Of a stretch of DNA of 64,000 nt, positions 1 to 9,320 are shown piece after piece (the first letter of the stretch is position 1; each line of letters begins with the position of its first letter). The stretch comes from Leptolyngbya subtilissima AS-A7 (lineage in GTDB: Bacteria; Cyanobacteriota; Cyanobacteriia; Phormidesmidales; Phormidesmidaceae). The stretch spans positions 62,001 to 126,000 of the forward strand of contig NZ_JAMPKY010000004.1 in assembly GCF_039962255.1 (NCBI RefSeq), written 5' to 3'. Below the pieces are notes generated by a model, which searched no databases, had not been told where the DNA came from, and saw only the letters and a program-made list of their open reading frames with translations. Position numbers and translations under genes: made by a program.

Positions 1-404
1 AATCGCTCGCTTTGTCACAGTCATGTCACTGTAACGACATACCCAGCCCCTAACCTAGAATCCATGGGTAGAAATCAATCGTATCGATAGGATGGTCCAC
101 CTATTTGAGCAGCACACTAGCTGTTTCCTCTAGCGGCTGGGCAGGGAAACAGCCATCCACTGGTAATTTTGACCTACTGCACGCTAAGTCTCCTGGTTCT
201 ATCGCCTATGATTGGCTCAATCACAACCGCGATCGCGTCGTTATGGCTAGCTACCTTCAGGGCATTCTTGAGGTCACTTATGCTCACCGGATTATTTACC
301 GCTAGCATTGTGGCAGCGACGATGGCGTGATTTGGCCTTGTTTATGTCAACAATGACCCTGCCTCAGCGAAAATTAGCTTTCACCCCCTGTAAGTGAGTC
401 AGTC
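1..404. other. Non-coding stretch upstream of lepB
   Basis: No reading frame here looks like a real gene. A 66-codon frame at 105-305 has no recognisable motif and no good ribosome binding site. The promoter of the signal peptidase gene should lie in the last 100 bases; no convincing -10/-35 pair was picked out. Confidence 0.4.
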
Positions 405-962
405 ATGATCGATTCCAGCTCTACCCCTCCCCGCCCTTCGGCCCCCAGAGGCAAAGGAATTTTGCGTGAAACCGTAGAAACCCTAGGCCTGAGCGTGCTG
501 CTGGCCCTGGGCATTCGCACCTTTGTAGCTGAGGCTCGCTACATTCCCTCGGGCTCAATGCTGCCCACTCTGGAAATCAACGATCGCCTGATCATCGACA
601 AGGTGAGCTACGACTTTGGCGATCCCCAGCGGGGCGACATCGTGGTGTTTCGTCCCCCCGACGCCTTAGGTCAAAATGAGGCCTTCATCAAACGGCTGGT
701 TGGTCTGCCGGGAGACGTAATTGAGGTCAAAAACGGCCAGCTCTACGTCGACAATGAGCCCCAGTCAGAGCCCTACATCGCAGCTAAGCCAGACTACCAG
801 TATGGGCCTGTGACGGTGCCTGATGATTCTTACCTGGTTTTGGGCGACAACCGCAACAAGAGCTTTGATTCTCACTACTGGGGCTTTTTGCCGGCTGACC
901 ATCTAATTGGCCGCGCTGTATTTCGGTTTTGGCCTCCCGATCGCCTAGGGGATCTTGACTAA
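405..962 (+). CDS. lepB: Signal peptidase I
   Basis: Membrane-anchored serine protease of family S26 that removes signal peptides from exported proteins. Residues about 25-42 form the single N-terminal membrane anchor after a short Pro/Ser-rich cytoplasmic tail. The catalytic Ser is S51 in PSGSM, and the general-base Lys is K96 in FIKRLVG. The GDIVVF (box C) and LGDNRNKSFDSHYWG (box E) signatures follow in the usual order. At 185 residues it is the compact cyanobacterial form. The ATG at 405 is chosen because it places the anchor at the expected depth. It converges on the DUF421 gene with only four bases between the stops. Confidence 0.95.
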   Translation: MIDSSSTPPRPSAPRGKGILRETVETLGLSVLLALGIRTFVAEARYIPSGSMLPTLEINDRLIIDKVSYDFGDPQRGDIVVFRPPDALGQNEAFIKRLVGLPGDVIEVKNGQLYVDNEPQSEPYIAAKPDYQYGPVTVPDDSYLVLGDNRNKSFDSHYWGFLPADHLIGRAVFRFWPPDRLGDLD

Positions 963-966
963 ACCG

Positions 967-1539
967 CTATAGCTGCTGGAGCCGCTGCTCAATGCGATCG
1001 AGCCGGCGCAGCAGTTCTGCCTCAGCGGGGGTGGGTAAATCGGTGGCTCGCTCCACGGTAATGCTGCCGCTGGTTTCTAAAATAGCTTCTCTAATTTCCG
1101 CCAGGTTCTCAAACCCCTGACGGCGCAGCACCGTGCGGAACTCTTTTTCGCTAATCAACTCTTTAGCCAGATTTTTTGAAATCATTTGCCCATCCAACAG
1201 CAGCGGCGTCGATCGGCCTTCGACTACCTGCTGAATGCGAGGATAGCGATAGGCTAAACGCACCACTAAATAGTTTGTAATTAGTAGAGTAGTCGCCCCA
1301 ACTAGCCCGCCTAAGACCGAATTGTCGTCGCCGATAATGGCGTTTTGCACGGCGTTAGAAAGCATGAGCAGCACAACTAAGTCAAAGCCCGTCAGCTGCC
1401 CCAGCTCTCGTTTGCCACCCAGCCGCAGGGCAATGAGCAAAAAGCCATAGACCAAAATTGGCCGAATAATCTTTTCAAGAATGGATACATCGGGTATCCA
1501 CAGATCGTGAGCGATAGTCATAGGGCAAAGAACAAACAT
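967..1539 (-). CDS. DUF421 (YetF/YcaP-like) membrane protein
   Basis: Small integral membrane protein with an N-terminal hydrophobic segment pair (ILVYGFLLIALRLGGKRELGQ) followed by a soluble alpha/beta part containing VEGRSTPLLLDGQMI, which is the DUF421 signature. The C-terminus (LLRRLDRIEQRLQQL) is a short amphipathic coiled coil. The biochemical role of this family is not established; in Bacillus, YetF-type proteins are linked to spore envelope and stress. An internal ATG at 1521 (MTIAHDLW) is an equally plausible start. The stop is TAG, one of several genuine TAG stops in the window. Confidence 0.85.
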   Translation of the reverse strand: MFVLCPMTIAHDLWIPDVSILEKIIRPILVYGFLLIALRLGGKRELGQLTGFDLVVLLMLSNAVQNAIIGDDNSVLGGLVGATTLLITNYLVVRLAYRYPRIQQVVEGRSTPLLLDGQMISKNLAKELISEKEFRTVLRRQGFENLAEIREAILETSGSITVERATDLPTPAEAELLRRLDRIEQRLQQL

Positions 1540-1804
1540 AGAAGAGCGAAAGATGAAAGAGATGCTCGATGGGCTTGAATTTCGCTATTTTGGGCTGTCC
1601 TAACTAGTTTTCACTTGCTACAGAGTTTAGGTGAATCAGTAGGTGTTCAATGCTATAGCAGAAGCAGGCTTAAGCATCTGCTCAGCCTCAAGTTGGCCGC
1701 AAAGACTGTCTATAAACCAAGCAGGCGAAATTTAGCGATCGCCAAACTTCGCCACAGCACAAGGCTCTAGTGACTGGCAATAACTATGCTGTGGATTCTT
1801 GCGT

Positions 1805-3622
1805 CTACACCACCAGGCTTTCTAATCGGCTGACGGCGCGATCGACAATGTCTAAACTGTCCTGCCAAAACTCAGGCTGGCGAATGTCTTGCTGGAGATG
1901 ACGCAGCACGACATCCTCCGCCGTCATGCTGCCGGTGTCGCGCAGCAGCTTGGTGTATAGGTCGTTAAACTGAGCGCCGTATTGGTCTTTTTGGGCGTAG
2001 ATGCCCAGGCTAAACAGATAGCCAAACAGGTAGGGATAGTTGTAGAAGCCCAGCTCTGCGATCGAGAAATGTAGCTTGCTGGCCCAAAACATGTCGTCAT
2101 AGCTGGCCAGGCTGTCTTCGTACCAGTGCTGCCAACTGTCGCGCATCATGGTCTTGAGATTGTCAGCAATCACAAACCCCTGCTTGCGGGACTCGACCAG
2201 TTTTTGCTCAAAGGTGAACCGAGCTGGAATATTGAGCAAGAATGTCGCCGCCGCAGACCCTTCTTCCCAGGCAATTTTGAGCTTCTGCTCGGGGGTACTG
2301 GCCTGCTCAAACAGAGCATCGCGCACCAGGGTTTCGCCGAAGATGCTGGCGGTTTCGGCCAGGGTCATGGGGTAAAAGGTTTTGTAGCGGGGCAGATCCT
2401 GCATAACCCAGTTGTGCCAGGCATGGCCCAGTTCGTGAGCCAGGGTCAGCACGTTGTTCATGCTGCCCTCGAAGGTCATAAAGATGCGCGGTTCTTTGGG
2501 CTCGGCGAAGCTGGTGCAGTAGGCCCCCGTGGCCCGGTTGGGGGTCGGTTGGGCGTCAATCCAACCCTTTTCGGCCATCATCATGGCAAAGTCGCCCATG
2601 GCTGGGCTGAACTGTCGAAAGGCGTCGGCGACCAGTTCGATCGCCGCCTCAAAGGCAAACCCCCCGCTCTGGTCTGCCGCCGGGGGCGGAGCAAACAAAT
2701 CCCAGGGGGCCATGGGCTCGATTTTGAGCACTTTGCCCATGGCCGTTAGGGCGCGCTGGCCGAGGCTACGCCGCTGGTATGTAGCCTCCATCATGGCGTC
2801 GAGGGTGGTGCGATCGATGCGGCTTTGGTGGCAGCTTTTGTCGAGGTAGTGCAGGCTGCGGTGGCGCGATCGCTGTTTGGTTTCCTCTAGCCGCCAGCCG
2901 TTGATGGCGTTGAGAACGGTGGCAACCGTCTCGGCCCGGCTCTCCCAGGCGGCGTTGACCCCATGCCAAGCCTCGGAGCGCAGGGTGCGATCGGGGGAGC
3001 TGAGCAGGTTAAAGGCCTTGGCCAAGCCCACAGTGTCACCGGCCACGGTGCATTGCAGGGTGCCCGATAGCTCGGTGTAGAGGTTGCCCCAGCCCTGCAG
3101 GCCGTTGACGGCCAGGCCGGTGATTAGCTTTTCTTCGGCTAGGCTGAGCAGCTGGTCGTTGAGCTGACGCTGGTGCAGCAGGGAGAAACTCAGCTCTTCG
3201 AGGACTGGATCGGCAATCAAGGCCTGGATAAAGGCGTTGTCGACCCGCAGCAGAAAAATGTCTAAGGCCTTAGTGGCCTGACTGATTTCGGCACCGAGCT
3301 GTTGCAGGGTGGGTTTCCACTCGCTGGCGCTGGCGTCGCGGGAGTCAACGCTGAGAATAGAGGAGATAAAGGTGCGGAGGTTGCCCAGGCGTTTGGCGGT
3401 GGCGGTGCGCTGCTGGTGGGCGGCTCTAACTTGAGCCAGCAACCCCTCAAACTTTTCCTGAGTAAGGGGTTCGGCAGGTTCGATGTGCTCGATGAACGGG
3501 GCGCAGAGGGTGGATAGGGTATCGATTTCCGCTTTGATCCGCTCAACCGTTGCGGCAATTTGGGGATCATCACTGCCCGCGAAGAAGTGGCTGTTATCCC
3601 AGGTTTGATGGAGGATGGGCAT
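1805..3622 (-). CDS. pepF: M3 family oligoendopeptidase F
   Basis: Cytoplasmic zinc metallopeptidase that cleaves medium-length oligopeptides. The HELGH zinc motif lies at residues 396-400, inside the longer M3B pattern LAHELGHAWHNWVMQ, and a downstream ETASIFGE supplies the third zinc ligand Glu. The N-terminal third is the helical PepF/M3 lobe with a QQRTATAKRLGNL segment. Length (605 residues) is normal for the family. The gene stands alone, about 100 bases downstream of the KASIII/diiron pair and on the same strand. Distinguishing PepF from related M3B enzymes is not possible by eye, but the subfamily fits. Confidence 0.92.
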   Translation of the reverse strand: MPILHQTWDNSHFFAGSDDPQIAATVERIKAEIDTLSTLCAPFIEHIEPAEPLTQEKFEGLLAQVRAAHQQRTATAKRLGNLRTFISSILSVDSRDASASEWKPTLQQLGAEISQATKALDIFLLRVDNAFIQALIADPVLEELSFSLLHQRQLNDQLLSLAEEKLITGLAVNGLQGWGNLYTELSGTLQCTVAGDTVGLAKAFNLLSSPDRTLRSEAWHGVNAAWESRAETVATVLNAINGWRLEETKQRSRHRSLHYLDKSCHQSRIDRTTLDAMMEATYQRRSLGQRALTAMGKVLKIEPMAPWDLFAPPPAADQSGGFAFEAAIELVADAFRQFSPAMGDFAMMMAEKGWIDAQPTPNRATGAYCTSFAEPKEPRIFMTFEGSMNNVLTLAHELGHAWHNWVMQDLPRYKTFYPMTLAETASIFGETLVRDALFEQASTPEQKLKIAWEEGSAAATFLLNIPARFTFEQKLVESRKQGFVIADNLKTMMRDSWQHWYEDSLASYDDMFWASKLHFSIAELGFYNYPYLFGYLFSLGIYAQKDQYGAQFNDLYTKLLRDTGSMTAEDVVLRHLQQDIRQPEFWQDSLDIVDRAVSRLESLVV

Positions 3623-3705
3623 AAAGGCAATGGAGCAAAGGGCATTGCCTTTAGCTTACCTAACCTCTCAGAATATGCTAAGCCCCTAAAGATGCGATCG
3701 CGCCA

Positions 3706-4611
3706 TTAAGGAGCAACGCGGTTTATTGCGACAGCTTTAGCCTCAGGGCAGCTATCCGCCGTGGCTAGCTCCAAATAGCGCTGGAGCGACTCTGAGGCCA
3801 GACCGTGCAGCAGCAGATTGCGGGCTGAGCCAAAGGGGCTGTTGGGAGCCAGGGGATGGCGGTTCTTCACGGTGTGGTTCCAGGCGTAGTCGCCGGTTAC
3901 CCGGCTAAAGTAGAGGGCAAAACTTTCGTCGAACTGAAGGGAAAGCACTGCCCGCTCAAACTCGTCGCTGGTGACCCAGAGGGAATAGCAGATCTTGAAC
4001 AGCTCCAGGGAGGACTCCATATCGAGCACCTGGAGCCAGCCCCGCCGAGTGATGTCGATCTCGACGGACACCGGGCGGATGCCCCCATAGCTGAGCCCTC
4101 GCTGACGTACACTCTCTAGCCAATTGGGGTGCTGCTCTTGGGCGCGATGATAGCCGAGCACAAAGTTGTAGAGGTTGATGTCGTGCTCTAAAAAAGCGTT
4201 AGCGGCCAGGTCCTCCACCCGGCGAGGGTAGAGAGTGGCGTGGGGCAGGGTCGGGTCGGGGCCATTGTCGATTAAAAAATTGACGATATTAGAGCCAATG
4301 GCAAAGTGGCGCACAATCAGGTAGCAGGCTTCGGGAGTAGTGAAGGTGTTAAGAAACCAGACGGCTAACTGGTGCATCAGCCAGTAGTTGCGAAATTGAA
4401 AGGGCAAGAGCCGCTTGAGCGTCATAATCAAAGCCATGACCAGGTTGGCGAAGAGCTTGATCGGCAGCAGCAGGTAGGAGCGCGACCAGCTTTGCAGGTC
4501 TTTGACCATGTAGGCCTTGGCGGTGGGGTCGAGGGGGATGGCCCAGTCGGCATAGATAGCATCCCAATAGTTAGGGTCTTGCCGGTTGTGGGGCACGGGG
4601 GTATAGGTCAT
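3706..4611 (-). CDS. Uncharacterised protein coupled to the KASIII-diiron fusion
   Basis: A 301-residue protein with no motif I can assign with confidence; it may be DUF6999, but I am not sure. The N-terminal half holds a hydrophobic, arginine-flanked stretch (LLLPIKLFANLVMALIMTL, about residues 47-65) that could be a membrane-associated helix pair. A conserved-looking FAIGSNIVNFLIDN and LEHDINLYNFVLGYH follow. Its ATG overlaps the TGA of the upstream fusion gene (ATGA, 4608-4611), so translation is coupled and the two proteins are expected to act together. Histidine- and acid-rich helices leave open a metal- or lipid-handling function, but nothing proves this. Confidence 0.75.
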   Translation of the reverse strand: MTYTPVPHNRQDPNYWDAIYADWAIPLDPTAKAYMVKDLQSWSRSYLLLPIKLFANLVMALIMTLKRLLPFQFRNYWLMHQLAVWFLNTFTTPEACYLIVRHFAIGSNIVNFLIDNGPDPTLPHATLYPRRVEDLAANAFLEHDINLYNFVLGYHRAQEQHPNWLESVRQRGLSYGGIRPVSVEIDITRRGWLQVLDMESSLELFKICYSLWVTSDEFERAVLSLQFDESFALYFSRVTGDYAWNHTVKNRHPLAPNSPFGSARNLLLHGLASESLQRYLELATADSCPEAKAVAINRVAP

Positions 4612-6533
4612 AGGTCAATCTCTTCTAGTTGCAGGCGGTACAGGCGGGCGGTGACCTGGGCCGTTTTGACAATGCGGGCGGCGATCGCCGCCGTCATCCA
4701 GTCGGCATTAAGAAAGGCATCGAGCTTTTGCACATGGGCCTCGTCATTCTCGCCGTGGTAGCTGAGGAAGGAAATTTGGGTCTTATCTAACCCCAAGCTT
4801 TGTTGAATGAGCGCGGCCCACTGGCCCGCCATGCGGTTGCCCAGCCCTTCCACAATGAAGATGCTGCCCAGTAGATCAATCGGGTTTTCGCGGGAGGCGC
4901 GTTGAAAAATAAAGGCAGACAGGGCTTCTGAACCAATGTTTTGCTCAGCCTTCAGAATCTCCTCGAGCTGCCCCCCGACCGAGACGTAGTCGCGCTCCAG
5001 CATTTGAAAGTCGCGGTGCTCGTCGCGGGCGTGGCCGATCAGGTGCGATCGCAGCTCAAAGTCAGTCATATTTGACGCGGCTCGGGCAATCCACCGGGCG
5101 CCATCGACCACCTGGGGGCGCAAGGCTCGCAGCAGCGCCCGGTAGTCTGCGAGGGTAAACTCCCCCCGGTGCAATCGCCTGACGATGGGGACGGACCGCA
5201 GCTCTCGCTCAAAGGTCAGCCACACCAGCATCAGCTGGCGCAACAGCGCTTCAGAGACTGTGTCAGGGGTTTCGGTTTCCAGGGCAGCGGTTGCTGAGGG
5301 GGGACGGTCAGGGGAGGCGATCGCCGCAGTGGCCGGCAGCAGCGTGGCGTTAAAATCCTGGCTTGGCCCAGTCGCCTCCACCACCGTCAGCAGCATGTAG
5401 GCGGTCGTGAACCGGCCACTTTCGGGCACAAAGCAAAAGATCTGCTGCCCTGGCCACAGCTTGCCCGAGTTAAATAACTCCTCCAGCATCAGGTAGATTG
5501 AAGCGCAGCCGGTGTTGCCCCGGGTGTAGAGGTTGGTAAACCACCGCTCCTCAGGAATCATGCAGCCCGCCTGTTCGAGCAAATTGATGATTTGGCTACG
5601 AAAGAAATGCGACGAGTAGTGGCACAGCAGCCAGTCCACCTGGTCGGGGTGCACCCGACCAGCTTCGATCAGCCTGATCCAGCCCTCCACGCCCAGCTGC
5701 ACCACCTGGTCGAGCAGGCGAATGTTTTGGCGCAGGTTGAGCGCTCCCGCCGCTGCCGCCGCCCCCTGATCGGGAAAGTCCATCCAGCTGGTTAGCTCCG
5801 TGGCGCTATCGACCCCGGCATACATGCACAGCGGATGGGAATTGGCGTGGGAGACCGACTCAATCCACTCAATTTTGAGGCTGAGGCCGCTGGCGTTGGG
5901 GCGATCGCTGACCAAGCAGGCCCCCGCGCCATCCGACAGCATCCACCGCAGAAACTCGGTGTCGAAGGGCAGGGCAGCCCGCGCTTGATGGGCGGTTTCG
6001 GCCTCAAACCGGGTGTGTTTAAACAACCGCGAGGCCAGCTCTGAGGCCACCGCGATCGCCTGCCGCTTTTGACCCAGCTGCACCTGGGCCGCCGCGTATT
6101 TGAGTGCCGCCACGCCAGCGCAGCATACCCCTAGGTGAGAGGTCGCCTCCACTGGGGCCAGCTCCGGCAGCTCTCCATGCACCATACTGGCAAAGCCCGG
6201 CACCAGCAGGTCGGGCCAGGTGGTGGCACAGGCCAACAGGTCAACGGTCTTGGGATCTAGCTCAGCCTGGGCCAGGGCGTCTCGCACCGCTGTTGCGGCC
6301 ATCTGGCTATTGCTGAGGGTGGTTTGCTGTTGGCGATCGAGGGCATAGTAGCGCTGCTGAATGCCGTTGCTTTTGAGAATGCGGGCCTTGACTCGGGAGG
6401 GGCGATCGCCCACCTGGCCCAGGTAGGCGTCCATCTCATCGTTGGCGATCGGGTTTCCTGGCAGACATTTGCCGATGTGGGTGATGTAAGCCGCCCGGGG
6501 TTGAGCCCGGTCGAAGGGGGTGAAAGCCGGCAT
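4608..6533 (-). CDS. KASIII-like ketosynthase fused to heme-oxygenase-like diiron oxidase
   Basis: Two enzymes in one 641-residue chain. Residues 1-390 are a thiolase-fold FabH/OleA-type condensing enzyme: candidate nucleophile C137 or C138 in GVCCAGVAALKYA, catalytic His H305 or H309 in LLCHYSSHF, and Asn N340 in RGNTGCAS. After a Pro/Ala linker (about 390-425), residues 430-641 look like a CADD/UndA/TenA-like diiron oxidase: H501 and E505/H506 in HARDEH, E562 in IVEGLGNRM, and H593-x3-D597-x2-H600. This suggests assembly and then oxidative trimming or oxidation of an acyl or amino-acyl product. The downstream partner overlaps by four bases. The N-terminal Met is preceded by a weak ribosome site. 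Substrate and product are unknown. Confidence 0.82.
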   Translation of the reverse strand: MPAFTPFDRAQPRAAYITHIGKCLPGNPIANDEMDAYLGQVGDRPSRVKARILKSNGIQQRYYALDRQQQTTLSNSQMAATAVRDALAQAELDPKTVDLLACATTWPDLLVPGFASMVHGELPELAPVEATSHLGVCCAGVAALKYAAAQVQLGQKRQAIAVASELASRLFKHTRFEAETAHQARAALPFDTEFLRWMLSDGAGACLVSDRPNASGLSLKIEWIESVSHANSHPLCMYAGVDSATELTSWMDFPDQGAAAAAGALNLRQNIRLLDQVVQLGVEGWIRLIEAGRVHPDQVDWLLCHYSSHFFRSQIINLLEQAGCMIPEERWFTNLYTRGNTGCASIYLMLEELFNSGKLWPGQQIFCFVPESGRFTTAYMLLTVVEATGPSQDFNATLLPATAAIASPDRPPSATAALETETPDTVSEALLRQLMLVWLTFERELRSVPIVRRLHRGEFTLADYRALLRALRPQVVDGARWIARAASNMTDFELRSHLIGHARDEHRDFQMLERDYVSVGGQLEEILKAEQNIGSEALSAFIFQRASRENPIDLLGSIFIVEGLGNRMAGQWAALIQQSLGLDKTQISFLSYHGENDEAHVQKLDAFLNADWMTAAIAARIVKTAQVTARLYRLQLEEIDL

Positions 6534-7261
6534 GGGGTTATACCTCTAGCATGAGACTGTCAGTTACTGCCCTGGGCGACCCGCTGGTGCTGCGCCATAG
6601 GAGGTGAATTGATCTTGGCCCTGACAGCACGCCGCCAGTGGCCCAAGCAGAACAATCCAGCAAAAATCGTTGACGAGATGCATCGTCTCAAGATGCCCCG
6701 ATTGACTCAGCCCTAAACCTTTTGTTAGGTGAGCCATGCGTTCAGTAAAGCACCGCTACCTAGCGCTCTGACCCAAATCGATCCGCTTTAAAGTTTGACC
6801 TTATCGCCAAAGAGGTCAACGGTCTGTTGCCTAATTTAGAAATGCTGTCTATGAGCTGTCATCCACTGCTCGCTGATGTCCAAGCGTCAGCAGTTACAGC
6901 CCCTAACCCGTTTTTGTCGGGCGAGGTTAGCGTTGATGCAGAATTTTAGTCGGAGTTGATCAAACGCCTAAGCGGCAAGAAAACTGTTGCCTAGCCACTT
7001 TAGAAAGGTTCTTCAGAACTGCACTGACTGCTGGAATGGCCATCTGCCGTTCGCAAACACTGTCCGACGCTAACCCTAGAAGTAGATGGGCAACACCCGA
7101 AAAAGCCAGCTAAGCACCGGCAATTTATCTGCCAAAACCCTATGTATGCCTTTAGACAAAGGCCAACTATTTCTTTAGATGGTCTCGCCAGCTAAATCGT
7201 TTGGCTATTGTTATTTGTAAGGAAAAGGCACCGATTGCCTACAACATTTGGAGAGAAGGGA
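6534..7261. other. Long intergenic region
   Basis: About 730 bases between the divergent fusion gene and the GlsB-like gene. No frame over 60 codons and no recognisable RNA. It should hold the leftward promoter for the KASIII-diiron pair and the rightward promoter for the GlsB-like protein. I see nothing else defensible. Confidence 0.4.
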
Positions 7262-7531
7262 ATGAACATTCTAGCTTGGATCGTATTGGGTTTGATTGCT
7301 GGTGCAATTGCTAAAGCTATTTATCCCGGACATCAGAGCGGTGGTCTCTTGGGCACACTGATTCTGGGTGTAATTGGTGCATTCGTTGGGGGTAGCCTCT
7401 ACTCTTTGCTGACCACAGGATCATTAGCCCTGACAGCAACAGGTCTCAGCATCGGTGGTGTAGTAATTGCCGTCTTGGGCGCAATTGTCGCCCTGTTCAT
7501 CTACTACGCAGTTGCCAAGCGTGCCGTTTAA
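7262..7531 (+). CDS. GlsB/YeaQ/YmgE family stress membrane protein
   Basis: An 89-residue, almost entirely hydrophobic protein with three membrane segments rich in Gly and Ala: ILAWIVLGLIAGAIAKAI, a GTLILGVIGAFVGGSL segment, and a C-terminal GGVVIAVLGAIVALFIYY. This is the transglycosylase-associated (GlsB/YeaQ) pattern, a family induced by general and envelope stress but without a proven activity. The ATG at 7262 is chosen over an in-frame upstream ATG at 7208, because GAGAAGGGA sits directly before it and the protein then begins with the first membrane helix. Confidence 0.88.
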   Translation: MNILAWIVLGLIAGAIAKAIYPGHQSGGLLGTLILGVIGAFVGGSLYSLLTTGSLALTATGLSIGGVVIAVLGAIVALFIYYAVAKRAV

Positions 7532-7585
7532 TTGCCAGCTATTAGCCATAAATCGAAATAGATAAGCACCAACGAACCGGATATA

Positions 7586-7610
7586 GCGGGTGGCGATTGC
7601 CGCCACCCGC
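7586..7610 (+). terminator. Hairpin after GlsB-like gene
   Basis: Perfect 10-bp stem (GCGGGTGGCG / CGCCACCCGC) with a 5-base loop, 55 bases after the stop. There is no U-tract, so it may be a 3'-end stabilising hairpin rather than a classical intrinsic terminator. Confidence 0.55.
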
Positions 7611-7786
7611 TGGGGGTCAAAACTCGGCATACTTGCCTAGGATGACTCCTTTCCGCTAAGTGGGCTTATCTATTTTTCCGTGTATGGGTGTAATAGCTTG
7701 GGGGCAGCGTTGAAGCAAGTTGTCCCAAATCATTTTTTGAGGTAGGTTAGCAGCAGTTTCCCCTGCGTTGTGTCGATAGGTTCCGT

Positions 7787-9130
7787 GTGAGCGATAACGT
7801 AAACCAGTCTCAGGTCTTAAAACAGGCGCTACAGGCCTTTGTACTAGATGCTGAGGGCGAGCTGGCAACAGCCTTAGAACAATACAGCGCCGCTCAACTA
7901 AAGCTTTGGTCAGCCACCAACCTGCAAGGCATTAATCGCTCAAGCCTGGCGATCGATATGTTTTTGACCGAAGGCCAGGTAGCTGGCCAGTCGGTATTGG
8001 ATATTTTTATTGAAAATCAGCCCAGCTTATCCCCGAGTGACCGGGCTTTGGCTGAGAGCTGGAAGAAAACGTTTAATGGCCTGTTTAAAGTGCTTCAGGC
8101 TACGCCAGAACGCTTTGAAGTGATGAACTGGCTGACGGAAAAGCGCTACTGGGTCGAGCCGAATGGGGCACAGTCGGCCGAGGAGCTAGCTCGTCTTGGC
8201 CCCGGCGAGATTGTGGTTACTCGTCTGTCGCCAGACGTGGATGATGTCTGGACGTTTTCAGGCCCTTTGATGCTGCTGGGCAAATTGGGTAAGCCTAAGC
8301 TAGCTGTTGCGATCGGCAACTTTAAAAACTGGTTTCCTGACCATTTGTATGGCGATGCCCCTGAGCTTTTAGAAGAAGCCTGGAAATCTGTGGAGCGCTA
8401 CCACCACGATTTTGTGGACTTTTTTGGGGGCGATCGCATTACTCTGTCAGGCTATGAGCTGAACAAAAAGCTCAAAGAATATCAAGAGATTTCTACCCAG
8501 CGCCGTTTAGAGGCGCTCGGCATTGACAGTTCTAAGTCGCTCAAGGAACTGGTCGCTGAGTCTGGGGTTTCTGAGGAAGAGGTGGCTGAGTCGATGGCCT
8601 CGTTTGGCAAAGACGGGAAAGAGGTGGACCGGCTCTTAAAGGATGACAAGGCGATTAAGATGGCAACGCCGCCCATCAATCTGCCCGATGAGCTGCGTCG
8701 GGCAGAAGCCGTGACGGTGTTTGTTCACCCCCGTTGGGGACAGACATTCCTCAAAGACTACGTGCGCTTGACCCAGCTGTTTGAGGCGACCGATGACGCA
8801 TCTGTAACCAAGGCGGATCAGCTAATTCAAAAATATCTCAAGGAAGATGCGGTCAACGCCTACGTTTGGCATTGCTTTGCTGAAGACAACGCCACGCCGT
8901 TGATGGCAGCTTTGGGAAGACATTTCAACCGCTCAGATCTAACCATAGATGATCTGGACGACGTTTTAGTACAGGCCGGAAAGCCTTTAGAGCCAAAACT
9001 TCCAGAGATTGCGAGTGTGCCTATGCATCTGCAAGACTTGTTTCAGGAAGCGATGCAAGAGGTGGATCAAGGCTCCTCAAAGAAAAAGTCAAAGGGCAAA
9101 CAGAAGCAAAAAACCGGCTTTGCCGTTTAG
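7787..9130 (+). CDS. Conserved hypothetical protein with basic tail
   Basis: A 447-residue soluble protein beginning at GTG (MSDNVNQSQ). No enzyme motif is evident. The body is mixed alpha/beta with a YWVEPNGAQSAEELARLGPGE segment near residue 125, an acidic helix-turn around residues 245-275 (SVSEEEV-like, resembling a short helical DNA- or protein-binding unit), and a very basic C-terminal tail (SSKKKSKGKQKQK) suited to nucleic acid or membrane contact. Composition and codon use match the neighbours, so it looks like a resident gene. The next gene starts about 190 bases downstream on the same strand. Confidence 0.75.
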   Translation: MSDNVNQSQVLKQALQAFVLDAEGELATALEQYSAAQLKLWSATNLQGINRSSLAIDMFLTEGQVAGQSVLDIFIENQPSLSPSDRALAESWKKTFNGLFKVLQATPERFEVMNWLTEKRYWVEPNGAQSAEELARLGPGEIVVTRLSPDVDDVWTFSGPLMLLGKLGKPKLAVAIGNFKNWFPDHLYGDAPELLEEAWKSVERYHHDFVDFFGGDRITLSGYELNKKLKEYQEISTQRRLEALGIDSSKSLKELVAESGVSEEEVAESMASFGKDGKEVDRLLKDDKAIKMATPPINLPDELRRAEAVTVFVHPRWGQTFLKDYVRLTQLFEATDDASVTKADQLIQKYLKEDAVNAYVWHCFAEDNATPLMAALGRHFNRSDLTIDDLDDVLVQAGKPLEPKLPEIASVPMHLQDLFQEAMQEVDQGSSKKKSKGKQKQKTGFAV

Positions 9131-9320
9131 AGGCTGTTCAGCAGAGCATCTGTTGTGACGTTAGCCGTCTACGCTCTCCCAGCGCGGATTAGGGCAGACT
9201 CATTGGTTACTGAGGGAAATCCTGCGCTGTGGGCCTGCGGAAATGGGGGCGATCGCCCCCATTTCCACAAATTGCTAATCTTGTGCTCCAATTTGTCTTA
9301 AACCAATTGGGGGAAACGTT

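Noticed and set aside
2126-2749. 207-codon plus-strand frame
   Set aside because: Antisense shadow of the pepF gene, which has an unambiguous HELGH motif and full family length.
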